A stretch of 64,000 nucleotides of DNA from JAEYXS01 sp943367715 (GCA_943367715.1 CALRJY020000018.1:1-64000), one strand, 5' to 3'; positions 1 through 8,443 are shown, counted from the stretch's first letter. Notes: generated from the sequence alone by a model not told the origin. Program-made: numbers and translations.

Positions 1-1
1 C

Positions 2-235
2 ATCCGGGTCAACCGGGTGACGATGCTGTCCTCTGCAGGCGTTTCGGCTCCTGGCGGTCCCTTCGCGCTCAGCATCTTGGGTCAGCCTGGTTTGACTTAT
101 GTGATCGAGGTTTCCACCAACTTGGTGAATTGGACCCCAATCTTCACCAACACCACGTTGGATGGAGTCTTGAATTTGACCGACACGGGTGCCGCTGGGG
201 CGGGGCAACGGTTCTATCGGGCCGTGGAGCGCTAA
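2..235 (+). CDS. C-terminal end of a large secreted protein (partial)
   Basis: Only the last 77 residues are in the window; the frame is open from base 2 and closes with TAA at 233-235. The segment is beta-rich and carries the residues STNLVNW and RFYRAV, a short tail that I know from the C-termini of many very large exported proteins of Verrucomicrobia. It probably packs as a small C-terminal beta domain; its biochemical role is not established. A terminator hairpin begins 34 bases after the stop, so this is the last gene of its transcript. The ATG at 17 is internal and should not be taken as the start. The identity of the upstream part cannot be known from here. Confidence 0.7.
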   Translation: MRVNRVTMLSSAGVSAPGGPFALSILGQPGLTYVIEVSTNLVNWTPIFTNTTLDGVLNLTDTGAAGAGQRFYRAVER

Positions 236-268
236 GGCAGCGTCCGTCCGGTTGATCCGGAAGAAACG

Positions 269-297
269 AAAAAAGCCGCTCGAAAGAGCGGCTTTTT
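269..297. terminator. Bidirectional Rho-independent terminator
   Basis: An 11-bp perfect stem (271-281 with 286-296) closes on a GAAA tetraloop and is flanked by an A run on the left and a T run on the right. It therefore works for the secreted-protein gene ending at 235 on the plus strand and for the convergent lipoprotein gene ending at 316 on the minus strand. Confidence 0.85.
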
Positions 298-315
298 CAT
301 TTTCTGAAGAAAACT

Positions 316-699
316 TTATTCAACGATCTTCAACTGGAACGGCGGCGAGGTCTTGCTGTCATTCATCTTGTTGGGGACGGTCGTGTATTTGAAATCGAAC
401 TTGTAGTGATAGTTCATCAGTTTCCCGTCTTTTGAAACGGGCACGAGGGCTTCCCAACGGTTGGTGAGCAATTGCGTCTGGCGCATGATGTATTCATTGG
501 TGCCCACCACGACCTTGGGCGTGAGCGTGTCATAGCGGATGCTGCGCTGGTTGCTTCGCCATTCAGCCTCAACCAGATACAACCCGGCATCGTTGCGGGG
601 CTGTTGGTGGGAGGTCAGGTTGACGATGGAACTGGAAGTGCAGGCGGTGAGGCCCAGAGCCAGCAGGCTGAAAGTTAGTGCTTTGGTGGTGAAACCCAT
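316..699 (-). CDS. Putative lipoprotein
   Basis: A 127-residue protein of unknown function. Residues 1-19 form a signal peptide with a charged start and a Leu-rich core. The lipobox LTAC ends in Cys20, so lipidation by Lgt and cleavage by signal peptidase II are expected. The mature part is polar and beta-rich without a domain that I recognise. The gene is convergent with the secreted-protein tail upstream and shares the terminator at 269-297. It is divergent from the foldase gene at 867, so the 167-bp gap between them must hold both promoters. A role in envelope upkeep would fit the neighbour but is only inference. Confidence 0.75.
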   Translation of the reverse strand: MGFTTKALTFSLLALGLTACTSSSIVNLTSHQQPRNDAGLYLVEAEWRSNQRSIRYDTLTPKVVVGTNEYIMRQTQLLTNRWEALVPVSKDGKLMNYHYKFDFKYTTVPNKMNDSKTSPPFQLKIVE

Positions 700-866
700 A
701 CTGGAGCCAGCGTGTCACACCGAACAAAGATTTGTAAAGTTGGATTTGGGCCGGATTATCGTCTCGGAACGGCCATCCGGCCAAAATTTAACGAAAAGGG
801 AGCGAAAAACCGGTTGACCGTGCTTGGCACGGGCCGATACCTTTCCGACTCAATTTTTGGTCATAT

Positions 867-2531
867 ATGTTTTCATTTATTAGACGGCATCAGTATCTGG
901 CGATGGTGTTCATCCTGTTGGTGATCGTCAGCTTTGTGTTCTTTTTCACCGACCGGTCGGTTCTCGATCTCGGAGGCAATGTCGATCTGGGCAGCGTTAA
1001 CGGTCGGAAAATCACCCAGCGGGAGTATTTAAATGCTCAAAAAGAGGCGATGCTCACGCACTTTTTCCGTTATCGGGACTGGCCGCGTCCGGGCTCCATC
1101 GGGGAGCAGATGGGCTGGAAGCTGGAGGAGCAGACGATGGAGCGGCTCGTGCTGGCCAATCAGTTGAAGGAGAAGAATATCATCGTGGGCGACGAAGCGG
1201 TCGCCAAGCAGGTGGCGCAGTTCTTCCGGGGCGGCGACAGCCAGGCCACCGTCCAAGAACAGTACCGTAACTTTGTGGACAACCGGCTAAAGCCTGAAGG
1301 CATCACTGATGAGGATTTCCGCCGGTTTATCCGGAACGAACTGGGCATTGCCCAATTGGGAGTATTGTTCAGTGCCGGCGGTCGCTTGCTGAGCCCGGCG
1401 GTAGCGGAGGCGGCCTACCGGCATGACAACCAGCAAGTGGAGACCAAAGCGGTGGTGTTTCAAGCAACGAACTTTGTGAGCAAGGCCAAGGCCGATGTGG
1501 ACCCGAAGGCGCTTGGCCAGTATTACAGCAACCAGGTGGCGAATTACAATTTGCCGACACGAGTACAAGTTTCCTATGTGGCATTTGAAGCGATCAACTA
1601 CTTGGCCGAAGCAGCCCAGGAAATGGCGAAGAATACCAACCTGACAGCGGCCATTGAGCAGCAGTACAAAAAAGACGGCGCGGAAGCTCATCGAGACGAA
1701 AAGGGAACCGTGCTGACGGCGGACAAGGCAAAGGAGAAAATGCGGGATGACCTGAGAAACCGAATCGCCTCCCGTATCGCCGGTCAAAAGGCGTATGAGT
1801 TCGCGGCGGAATTGCTGGCGATCGAGCCCACGGCCATGGCGAATCTCAACACGCTCGCCGGCAAAAAAGGCGTGAAAGTTTTTGAGACCGAGCCTTTTGC
1901 GGTGATGGATGGACCGAAAGGGATCAAGGACTCGGAGCAGCTTGCCCGGCAAGCTTTTGGCCTTGATCGCGATCATCCTTTTGGCGTGGAGCCAGTGCAG
2001 GCGGGTGACAACTATTACGTCCTCGGTTTCAAGAACAAGATTCCTTCCATAGCCCAGCCTTTCGAGGTGGTGAAGGCCAAGGTTGAGGAAGATTATATCC
2101 AGTATCGTTCATCCCTGTTGGCCCGCGATGCGGGAATCAATTTTGCCTTGGCGGTCACCAATGGGCTGACGGCGGGCAAGAAGTTTGCGGATATCGCCAA
2201 AGAGCAGAAAGTCAAGGTCATCTCCTTGGCTCCATTTGGGCGCCAGGCCACGTCCATTCCTGAATTGGAAGCGGCCCGGGTTTCGCCGTTCCAGTTCCGC
2301 TCGGCGGCGTTTGCACGTGCCGTTGGTGAAAGCAGCGATTTCATCCCTTCAGGCGATGGTGGTTTTGTGCTGGTGGTGGAGAAATTCCTGCCCGCCGATG
2401 AGACCAAGATGAAGGCGGAGCTGAAAGATTATATCCTGAACTTGCGCTCACGCCAGGCGAGCACCGCTTATAACGAGTGGGTGGCCGATCAGTTCCAAAG
2501 TGCTGGCGTGACGATTTCACGCGGGAAATAA
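867..2531 (+). CDS. SurA/PpiD-like periplasmic foldase (peptidylprolyl isomerase family)
   Basis: A 554-residue inner-membrane-anchored chaperone. One N-terminal membrane helix (about residues 12-28) follows a short basic cytoplasmic start, as in PpiD. Residues about 40-160 match the helical SurA N-terminal chaperone type (substrate 'VNGRKITQREY' followed by a long helical region). The middle third is charged and helical. The last third has parvulin-like spacing but no parvulin signature that I can place with confidence, so isomerase activity is uncertain. In this family the protein helps exported proteins to fold at the outer face of the inner membrane. The RluA-type gene starts 17 bases downstream and probably shares the transcript. 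A weak promoter-like TTGACC (814-819) and GATACC (836-841) lie upstream. Confidence 0.8.
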   Translation: MFSFIRRHQYLAMVFILLVIVSFVFFFTDRSVLDLGGNVDLGSVNGRKITQREYLNAQKEAMLTHFFRYRDWPRPGSIGEQMGWKLEEQTMERLVLANQLKEKNIIVGDEAVAKQVAQFFRGGDSQATVQEQYRNFVDNRLKPEGITDEDFRRFIRNELGIAQLGVLFSAGGRLLSPAVAEAAYRHDNQQVETKAVVFQATNFVSKAKADVDPKALGQYYSNQVANYNLPTRVQVSYVAFEAINYLAEAAQEMAKNTNLTAAIEQQYKKDGAEAHRDEKGTVLTADKAKEKMRDDLRNRIASRIAGQKAYEFAAELLAIEPTAMANLNTLAGKKGVKVFETEPFAVMDGPKGIKDSEQLARQAFGLDRDHPFGVEPVQAGDNYYVLGFKNKIPSIAQPFEVVKAKVEEDYIQYRSSLLARDAGINFALAVTNGLTAGKKFADIAKEQKVKVISLAPFGRQATSIPELEAARVSPFQFRSAAFARAVGESSDFIPSGDGGFVLVVEKFLPADETKMKAELKDYILNLRSRQASTAYNEWVADQFQSAGVTISRGK

Positions 2532-2548
2532 TTTCACCGTTCAATATT

Positions 2549-3454
2549 ATGGACAGCTCGGCCATTCGACTGAGTGCGCCGGACCTGCGCCTCTCTTGGG
2601 AAATCCCCGTCCTCTTTGAGGATGAGCATGTCATGGCCATCGCCAAACCGGCGCAGCTATTGACCTCGCCTGACCGTTACGATCCCAACCGTCCGAACCT
2701 GATGAAGCTCCTGCATCAGGGGATTGAAAGTCAGGCAAAATGGGCGCGGGAACGTGGTCTTACCTACCTTTCCAACGCGCACCGGCTGGATTTTGAAACG
2801 AGTGGCGTCATCCTGCTGGCGAAAAACAAGCCGGCGTTGGTGGAACTGGCCAATCAGTTTGGTTCAGAGAGAACGGGCAAAGTGTATGTGGCCTTGGTGC
2901 AAGGCACGCCGTACGAGCGCGAATTTCAGGTGGATAAAAAAATTGCCCCTGATGAGCGCCGTTTGGGGCTCATGCGTGTCGCACCGCGTCAGGGCAAGAA
3001 GAGCCTGACCCTTTTTGAGGTGCGGGAACTCTATCGTGGCTACACGTTGATGCGCTGTCTGCCCAAGACCGGGCGGACTCACCAGATCCGCGTGCATCTT
3101 TGCTGGGCCCGTCTGCCCATCGTGGCGGATACGGTCTATGGCGGCGAACCGCTATATCTTTCACAGATCAAGCGGGCCTATCGTCCCGGCAAAGCAGCCC
3201 AGGAAAAGCCGTTGATGGGCCGGGTGGCATTGCATGCCGAATCGCTGACGTTTGCCCATCCGGTGACGAAAGCGGAGATAACGGTGGAAGCTGAGTGGCC
3301 CAAAGATTTGAAGGTGGCGGTAAAGTATCTGCGCCAGTTCGTGGGGGGGGCTTCACTACTGGTGCGACCGCCAGAGGATAAGCACCAGTTTGTAGCCGAT
3401 CACGAGCGCCATGCCGAGGAGGAAGACGCCGGAGACGTGGGAGAGGCGCAGTAA
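2549..3454 (+). CDS. RluA-family pseudouridine synthase
   Basis: Converts uridine to pseudouridine in rRNA or tRNA. The catalytic motif HRLD with Asp81 is followed by ETSGV, and the GRTHQIRVH motif lies near residue 180; both are signatures of the RluA group. I start at ATG 2549, 17 bases after the foldase stop, because the longer frame from 2477 would run into that gene. The natural C-terminus should lie near residue 265 (...KYLRQF); the last 35 residues are read antisense to the LysE-type gene, with which the frame overlaps by 99 bases. A run of eight G at 3343-3350 sits exactly where the family similarity ends, so a one-base indel may have extended the frame: stops at 3379 or 3393 would end it in the other frames. 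Confidence 0.85.
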   Translation: MDSSAIRLSAPDLRLSWEIPVLFEDEHVMAIAKPAQLLTSPDRYDPNRPNLMKLLHQGIESQAKWARERGLTYLSNAHRLDFETSGVILLAKNKPALVELANQFGSERTGKVYVALVQGTPYEREFQVDKKIAPDERRLGLMRVAPRQGKKSLTLFEVRELYRGYTLMRCLPKTGRTHQIRVHLCWARLPIVADTVYGGEPLYLSQIKRAYRPGKAAQEKPLMGRVALHAESLTFAHPVTKAEITVEAEWPKDLKVAVKYLRQFVGGASLLVRPPEDKHQFVADHERHAEEEDAGDVGEAQ

Positions 3455-4045
3455 CGTGCGATCGGAAAACTTTCCGTGTCCCAAAGAGACGCCGTAACTC
3501 AAGAAGGTGAACCACGTCAATGCGCCGCAAGCCACTCCCATTACGCAAGCCAGCTTGCTGCGCAGGGTAGGCTCCACCAAATCATGATAAATGAATGAGG
3601 CGGAGATGGTGACCCAAAACAGGAGAATGGCCGGATTGGCCAATACCCGTATAAAACCGGTGAAAAAAGCAGTGGGATGATGGAAACGTTTTTCCAGACG
3701 TTCCTCCAGGCGTTCGACCGATTCCGGATTCACCGTCAGTTGTTTTGCTCTTAGGAACTGCACCCCCAAGTATAGTACAAGGATAAAGCTGACCAGTTGC
3801 AGGCAGGAACTGAGAAGTTTTGAGTTGGCGAGGATTTCGGAAAAGCCGGTGAAGCCCACGAAGCTGTAGATGCTCTCCATCGTGACCGCACCCAAGCCGA
3901 TAAAAAAAGCCCACCGGAAGCCACGTTGAGCGCCTTCCTGTACAATGGTCACATTGATCGGTCCCACAGGGATGGAACTGATGAATCCCGTGCCAAATCC
4001 CGTGATGAACGCCAGCATTAGCGGCGGTATGGGCAACCAGTCCAT
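3356..4045 (-). CDS. LysE/RhtB-family exporter
   Basis: An inner-membrane translocator of about 229 residues with six predicted helices. The N-terminal GFISSIPVGPINVT stretch is the signature of the LysE/RhtB family, which exports amino acids or similar small molecules; the substrate cannot be read from sequence. I prefer ATG 4045; a GTG at 4069 in the same frame would add eight residues (CRRSNNC) with no better ribosome site. The stop of the phosphatidylserine synthase gene lies 29 bases upstream, so the two are likely co-transcribed. The 3' end runs 99 bases into the convergent pseudouridine synthase frame. Confidence 0.8.
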   Translation of the reverse strand: MDWLPIPPLMLAFITGFGTGFISSIPVGPINVTIVQEGAQRGFRWAFFIGLGAVTMESIYSFVGFTGFSEILANSKLLSSCLQLVSFILVLYLGVQFLRAKQLTVNPESVERLEERLEKRFHHPTAFFTGFIRVLANPAILLFWVTISASFIYHDLVEPTLRSKLACVMGVACGALTWFTFLSYGVSLGHGKFSDRTLLRLSHVSGVFLLGMALVIGYKLVLILWRSHQ

Positions 4046-4074
4046 GCAGTTATTTGATCGTCGGCACACCAGCG

Positions 4075-4929
4075 TCAGGGCTGACGCTCGGAGCCGCCGT
4101 CGTCTTCCTCCTCGTCTTCGATATCATGGCGCATCTTCTTGGAGATGCGCGGCCGGATAAAACCGTAAAGCAGATACAGTGTGAAAAACAGCGGCAGCAC
4201 CACCGGCAAAATCTTGTCATACAAGATGACAAAGAACGCGATGATCAGAATGATGGCGACCATCTTGTGAAACGGCCGCTTGGTCCGCCAATTGATCTTC
4301 TTGAAAGACGGGTAGCGCACTTCGCTCACCATCATCAAGGACAGGAATACCAGGATGAACGGCATGACGTAACGCCAGTTGCCGGCCGCAAAATTCTTCT
4401 CATCGATCCACATGAGGAAGAGGGTAAGGGAAGCCACCACGCCGGCAGCGGCGGGGATGGGGAAACCGGTAAAATCGTCCGATGACGATCGGTTCGGCAT
4501 CACGGCCAGACAATTAAAACGCGCCAGGCGCAGAGCGCCGCAGATAAGATACATGGCGGCGATAAACCAGCCGATCTGGGCGTTGTTGATGAACACGTCC
4601 TTAAGCACAATGCGATGCACCAGAAAGGCTGGGGCAACGCCAAAAGAGACGACGTCAGCCAAGGAATCAAACTCGCGGCCAAAGGGGCTTTCATGCCCGC
4701 CCATGCGGGCCACGCGACCGTCGAGCAGGTCGAATATGCAGGCCAGCAGGATCAGGAAGAGAGCGACGCGGATATTGTGGTAGGGCGCGATCAGGTCGGC
4801 CTCCACGATCCGCGTGATGGCGAGAAACCCGCAGAAGAGATTCCCCGCCGTCATGAGGTTTGGCAGGAAATAAATCTTTAGCTTTTCCGTGTCCTCCGAC
4901 GGAACCTTTTTTACTTCAGGCGCTGACAT
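4075..4929 (-). CDS. pssA: CDP-diacylglycerol-serine O-phosphatidyltransferase
   Basis: Makes phosphatidylserine from CDP-diacylglycerol and serine, the first step to phosphatidylethanolamine. The CDP-alcohol phosphotransferase signature DGx2ARx8Gx3Dx3D is complete: Asp70, Gly71, Ala74, Arg75, Gly84, Asp88 and Asp92. About seven to eight membrane helices are visible, and the C-terminus is a highly acidic tail (DIEDEEEDDGG). At 284 residues it is a usual length for the membrane-bound PssA type. No decarboxylase gene (psd) is next to it; the LysE-type gene follows. Substrate choice within the superfamily is the main uncertainty, but the N-terminal NLMTAGNLFCGF supports serine. Confidence 0.85.
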   Translation of the reverse strand: MSAPEVKKVPSEDTEKLKIYFLPNLMTAGNLFCGFLAITRIVEADLIAPYHNIRVALFLILLACIFDLLDGRVARMGGHESPFGREFDSLADVVSFGVAPAFLVHRIVLKDVFINNAQIGWFIAAMYLICGALRLARFNCLAVMPNRSSSDDFTGFPIPAAAGVVASLTLFLMWIDEKNFAAGNWRYVMPFILVFLSLMMVSEVRYPSFKKINWRTKRPFHKMVAIILIIAFFVILYDKILPVVLPLFFTLYLLYGFIRPRISKKMRHDIEDEEEDDGGSERQP

Positions 4930-5078
4930 TTTAGGTGGCCGGAGTTTCTTTGGGAAAACCAGCCGTGTTACCAGACCAAGGTATGCGCGGAATGCGCCCT
5001 ATGCAAAGACGTATTTTCCATGCTTTTTCTTTTCGTCTGCCGTACAACCGCTAAATTGTGCGCGATTCGCAGCAGGCC

Positions 5079-5612
5079 ATGAAGAACATCGTCTATTTTG
5101 ATCTGGAAACCCAGAAGTCGGCCGAAGAGGTTGGCGGCTGGAATAACATCCGCGACATGCGGATGAGTGTGGGCGTGACCTATAGCACTGCCCGAGGTGA
5201 TTACCGCATCTATGGCGAGAAAGAGGTCAACGAGCTGATCAAAGAGTTGATGCGGGCGGATTTGGTGGTGGGTTTCAACAATCTCCGTTTCGATTATGAA
5301 GTGTTGCATGGCTACACGGTGATGGACCTGAAACAGGTGCCGACCCTGGATATGCTGGTGGATCTTCAGAAAGCGTTGCAACACCGCCTATCGTTGGATT
5401 CGGTGGCAACGGCTTCGTTGGGTGTGGAGAAAACCGCGGAAGGCCTGCAGGCCATCAAATGGTTTCGCGAAGGCAAGATGATGGAGATCGCGGAGTATTG
5501 CTGTTACGACGTGAAGATCACCAAGCTGGTGCACGAGTACGGCGCGGCAAACCGGCAGTTGTTCTACACGAACAAATTCGGCACCAAAATGTCCGTCGGT
5601 GTCGAGTGGTGA
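5079..5612 (+). CDS. RNase H-fold DEDDy-type 3'-5' exonuclease-like protein
   Basis: A 177-residue single-domain protein with the RNase H fold. The acidic residues expected for a two-metal nuclease are all visible: Asp8 and Glu10 in FDLET, the NNLRFDYE motif near residue 72-80, and the YCCYD motif near residue 145, which fits the DEDDy subtype (Tyr three residues before the last Asp). It resembles the ribonuclease H-like proteins related to YprB. Natural substrate and role are unknown. I start at ATG 5079 with AGCAGG just before it; a GTG at 5058 would add seven residues. It lies between pssA (divergent) and the GNAT fusion gene (convergent). Confidence 0.75.
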   Translation: MKNIVYFDLETQKSAEEVGGWNNIRDMRMSVGVTYSTARGDYRIYGEKEVNELIKELMRADLVVGFNNLRFDYEVLHGYTVMDLKQVPTLDMLVDLQKALQHRLSLDSVATASLGVEKTAEGLQAIKWFREGKMMEIAEYCCYDVKITKLVHEYGAANRQLFYTNKFGTKMSVGVEW

Positions 5613-5624
5613 TGGCTGCACCGC

Positions 5625-7226
5625 TTAGCGGCGCGGAGACAGAGCGGTATTGGCCCGGCGGAGTTTGTTGGAGAGATCCATCGCCACATTGCGCATAACG
5701 ACCATGCCCAAATGCGGTTCACGCTGCACCAAGTCACTGAAGGCGCTGCGTTGGATCACCAAAAGAATGCTGGCCTGACTGGCTACGGCATGAGCACCGC
5801 GGGCGGCACCATCCAAGAAGGCGAGTTCACCAAAGATTTGACCACTGGTGACAGAGGCGATGGGAGCAGCGTTTTCTTCCAGCACAATATCCACCTGGCC
5901 GCGCATGACGATGAAGGCTTCCTTGCCGGAATCGCCTTTGCTGAACACCCGTTCGGCGGGGCGGTATAGTTTCTGGGTGAAGAGACGCGCAATCTTTCGC
6001 AGTTCGCCATCACCCAGACCTTCGAAGATGGGCAGGCCGCGCAGCAAATTGATGATGGCGACGCCGATCTTCTGGTCTTGAAAATTGTAATCGACGATTT
6101 TGACGATGCCTTGCGCGTGGCTGGTGAGCGAGGTGTTCTCCAGCGCATAGCCCATGTTCAGCTTCACGAGCTTGACGACATCATTGTAGCGCTCGGCTTT
6201 GGAATAGAACGCAGGCAGGTAGGCGATAGGGACGAAGCCCAGTTGCTCGGCGCTTTTCAGCAGCCGAGGAGCCGACATCAGGATGTCCACCTCAATATAA
6301 ACAGCGCTGAGCTGGTCTTGGGCCACCTTCACCACGTGGTGAAGCATGGAACCCATCGAGAGGTCATCCGATGAGAAGGAATCCGTGATACGGACACAAC
6401 GGTCCTGCTCATCCAAGTAAAAGGCGATACCGGCCACTACCCGTTCTTCGCGTTGCCCGAGGTAGGTGCGGAGTTGGGAAGGATTGGCCATCCGCAGGTA
6501 ACCCAGACCACGATTGTAAGAGCCGGAAATCTCAGGCGAAGGATTGGCCGACTCGGCCTGCATGCGCCACAAATCGAAATCATCCGAGGTGGCTTCGTGG
6601 AAAGTCAGTTCAGTCTTGAGAGGATATCCGGTGACACCATCGCGGACGGAAATCGGCGTGGAGGACTGAATGCGATCCAGTACGGCTTGTGCCAGTTCGC
6701 TGATCTGCGGCAGGGAATCTGACAGCGGAAGGCGCGTGGAGAGCACGTCACCAAAGAAGTGAACGTAAAACAGGACGCCTTCCCGTGAGCGGTGCAAATG
6801 CTTGAACGGCTGGTAGCCTACGCAGATAAAACCTTGCTTCTCAAAGAGGATCTGCTGGCTGTTATCCGAGGCCAGAACGCGGACGATGATGAGATGCTTT
6901 TCCTTGGCGCTCAGTTCTTCGATATGGCGCAGAAGAGCTTCAGCAGCACCGTTATGATGGCTTTCCGGCCGGAAAAGGTTCCGCCCCAGATTGGTCACCG
7001 GATTGCCGGTGGCGCCTGAAGGTCCCAGAGTGGAGATGGCTGCCTGAATTTTTCCGTCCAGCTGGGCAACGTAAGTCTTGTTCTCACCGCCGGGCTGTAG
7101 CTGGCTGGTGATCCATTTGATGTCATAGGCCTCGGCGGCGGGGAAATCATCGCCGAGCGCGCAGCGCAGCAAGTCCAGCCATTGGGGTGCGTCTTGCGGG
7201 GTGGCTTCGCGGATATTTAATCCCAT
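5625..7226 (-). CDS. GNAT acetyltransferase-like protein with C-terminal cyclic-nucleotide-binding domain
   Basis: A 533-residue fusion. Residues 1-150 look like a GNAT acyl-CoA N-acyltransferase (MGLNIREATPQD start and later GAAEALLRHIEEL). The middle part (about 200-370) looks like a second degenerate GNAT-type fold. Residues about 390-525 are a cyclic-nucleotide-binding domain with the phosphate-binding cassette FGELAFLDGAARGAHAVA including its Arg. No helix-turn-helix follows, so this is not a CRP-type regulator; the nucleotide probably controls acylation allosterically, as known for mycobacterial cAMP-dependent protein acetyltransferases (there the order of domains is CNB then GNAT; here it is reversed). 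The target protein is unknown. tRNA-Leu lies directly upstream on the same strand. Confidence 0.75.
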   Translation of the reverse strand: MGLNIREATPQDAPQWLDLLRCALGDDFPAAEAYDIKWITSQLQPGGENKTYVAQLDGKIQAAISTLGPSGATGNPVTNLGRNLFRPESHHNGAAEALLRHIEELSAKEKHLIIVRVLASDNSQQILFEKQGFICVGYQPFKHLHRSREGVLFYVHFFGDVLSTRLPLSDSLPQISELAQAVLDRIQSSTPISVRDGVTGYPLKTELTFHEATSDDFDLWRMQAESANPSPEISGSYNRGLGYLRMANPSQLRTYLGQREERVVAGIAFYLDEQDRCVRITDSFSSDDLSMGSMLHHVVKVAQDQLSAVYIEVDILMSAPRLLKSAEQLGFVPIAYLPAFYSKAERYNDVVKLVKLNMGYALENTSLTSHAQGIVKIVDYNFQDQKIGVAIINLLRGLPIFEGLGDGELRKIARLFTQKLYRPAERVFSKGDSGKEAFIVMRGQVDIVLEENAAPIASVTSGQIFGELAFLDGAARGAHAVASQASILLVIQRSAFSDLVQREPHLGMVVMRNVAMDLSNKLRRANTALSPRR

Positions 7227-7281
7227 GAGAAAGAAAAGTTAACCAGCGCTGTTTTCCGTTTAACGGCGCATGAAAATTAAG

Positions 7282-7366
7282 TGGTGCCCGCGACAGGACT
7301 TGAACCTGTACGATGTTACTCACTAGAACCTGAATCTAGCGCGTCTGCCAATTCCGCCACGCGGGC
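7282..7366 (-). tRNA. tRNA-Leu (anticodon CAG)
   Basis: Read on the minus strand this folds into a class II tRNA of 85 bases including an encoded CCA (7282-7284). The acceptor stem GCCCGCG pairs with CGCGGGC, the discriminator is A as expected for leucine, the T arm has TTCAAGTC, and the anticodon loop TTCAGGT gives CAG. A long variable arm is present (TGAGTAACATCGTA region). The gene is followed by the GNAT fusion gene about 56 bases further on the same strand. Confidence 0.93.
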
Positions 7367-7512
7367 ACAAACCGCATCTGCCGTCGAACTGTTTACAGTC
7401 CGGTGTCAAATGACGTGCGCGTAATTATGGGAATGAGAAGCCAAGGGGCAAGTGAAATTGCTACGTTTTTATTGTGAGGGCCAAAATGACCTAGCAATCG
7501 GGAGTGTGGCGG

Positions 7513-7543
7513 GGGAGTTTCACGCCGGAAGTGTGAAACTCCC
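7513..7543. promoter_or_regulatory. Perfect 11-bp palindrome, candidate enhancer site for a sigma-54 activator
   Basis: GGGAGTTTCAC (7513-7523) is repeated exactly inverted as GTGAAACTCCC (7533-7543) with a 9-base spacer. Its centre lies about 86 bases upstream of the start of transcription predicted from the sigma-54 promoter at 7588-7603, a normal distance for the binding site of a sigma-54 activator. There is no T run, so it is not a terminator. The stretch from tRNA-Leu to the pilin gene (7367-7675) shows no gene, only this palindrome and the promoter. Confidence 0.5.
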
Positions 7544-7587
7544 GCGTGGAAAGTTGTAAGTTGCTGGAAAAGGCCGGTTTTCAGTGC

Positions 7588-7603
7588 TGGCACGCGCTCT
7601 GCT
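7588..7603 (+). promoter_or_regulatory. Sigma-54 (-24/-12) promoter of the pseudopilin gene
   Basis: TGGCACG, four bases, then CTGCT match the consensus TGGCACG-N4-TTGCW at all fixed bases except one. The invariant GG (7589-7590) and GC (7601-7602) are exactly ten bases apart. Transcription would begin near 7614, giving a leader of about 62 bases before the ATG at 7676. Type IV pilin genes are classical sigma-54 targets in other phyla, which supports the call. Confidence 0.75.
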
Positions 7604-7675
7604 ATACTTTTCTCAAATGATGTTGACACTGCCAGTGAAGTTCACGAATAGTGTCGCTCGCAACCCAGTAAAACC

Positions 7676-8443
7676 ATGAACCAACCTATCAATACTCGTC
7701 GTAATCGAGCGTTCACGCTGATTGAACTGCTGGTCGTAATCGCGATCATCGCGATTCTCGCCGGCATGCTTCTCCCAGCTTTGGCCAAGGCCAAAGCCAA
7801 GGCGCAACGCATTAAGTGCTCCAGCAACCTGAAGCAGGTCGCCCTGTCCTTCAAGATGTTCGCTGGTGATAACGAACAGCAATTTCCAGGCAAGCTGGAC
7901 GTCAACAAGTTCGCCCAATCCAACCGCACAGCCTGGCGCCATTTCGCCATGCTCTCTAACGAGCTGGGTTCTACCAAGATCCTGATGTGCCCGGGTGACG
8001 TGATCCGTCAACCGAATGCGGCTAACATCTTCGGTGTCAGCGACCCCGTTAACAACTTGGTCGGTCTGACCACTGCCTCCAACGGTGCGGTCAGCTATTT
8101 CGTCGGCGTTGAAGCGGACGAAACCAAGCCTAACATGCTCCTGACGGGTGACCGTAACATGGGCACGAACAACCAGATGGTGTTCGCCAGCGGCACCAAC
8201 TTCCACTTGGTTCTGACCACGGTTGACGCGGTCGGCAATGCGGAAGCGCAGTGGTCCGAACTCGCGACGAACAACATCGCGCCGCACCACGACAACGCCG
8301 GTAACTACGCTCTGGCTGACGGCAGCGTTCAGCAGGCCAGCTCGGACCGCTTGAAAGAAGCTCTGCGTCTTTCCCGCCAGTCCTACGGCGCCAATGCTAA
8401 CCGCATTAACTTCCCGCACGCCGGCACCGATGGTTCCCCCTAG
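7676..8443 (+). CDS. Type II secretion/type IV pilus-like pseudopilin with H-X9-DG motif
   Basis: A 255-residue secreted protein. The class III signal RAFTLIELLVVIAIIAIL begins at residue 12; a prepilin peptidase would cut before Phe and methylate it. Ala replaces the usual Gly at position -1. The mature protein keeps the hydrophobic helix needed for assembly and then a globular domain with conserved SNLKQ and the C-terminal H-X9-DG motif (HDNAGNYALADG) typical of the expanded pseudopilin families of the Planctomycetes-Verrucomicrobia-Lentisphaerae group. Such genes occur in large numbers per genome; their filament and substrate are not known. It stands alone, has its own sigma-54 promoter and its own terminator, so it is a single-gene unit. 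Confidence 0.88.
   Translation: MNQPINTRRNRAFTLIELLVVIAIIAILAGMLLPALAKAKAKAQRIKCSSNLKQVALSFKMFAGDNEQQFPGKLDVNKFAQSNRTAWRHFAMLSNELGSTKILMCPGDVIRQPNAANIFGVSDPVNNLVGLTTASNGAVSYFVGVEADETKPNMLLTGDRNMGTNNQMVFASGTNFHLVLTTVDAVGNAEAQWSELATNNIAPHHDNAGNYALADGSVQQASSDRLKEALRLSRQSYGANANRINFPHAGTDGSP

Noticed and set aside
7602..7610. TATACT as a sigma-70 -10 box for the pilin gene
   Set aside because: No -35 box at the right distance, whereas the overlapping sigma-54 element is nearly perfect.
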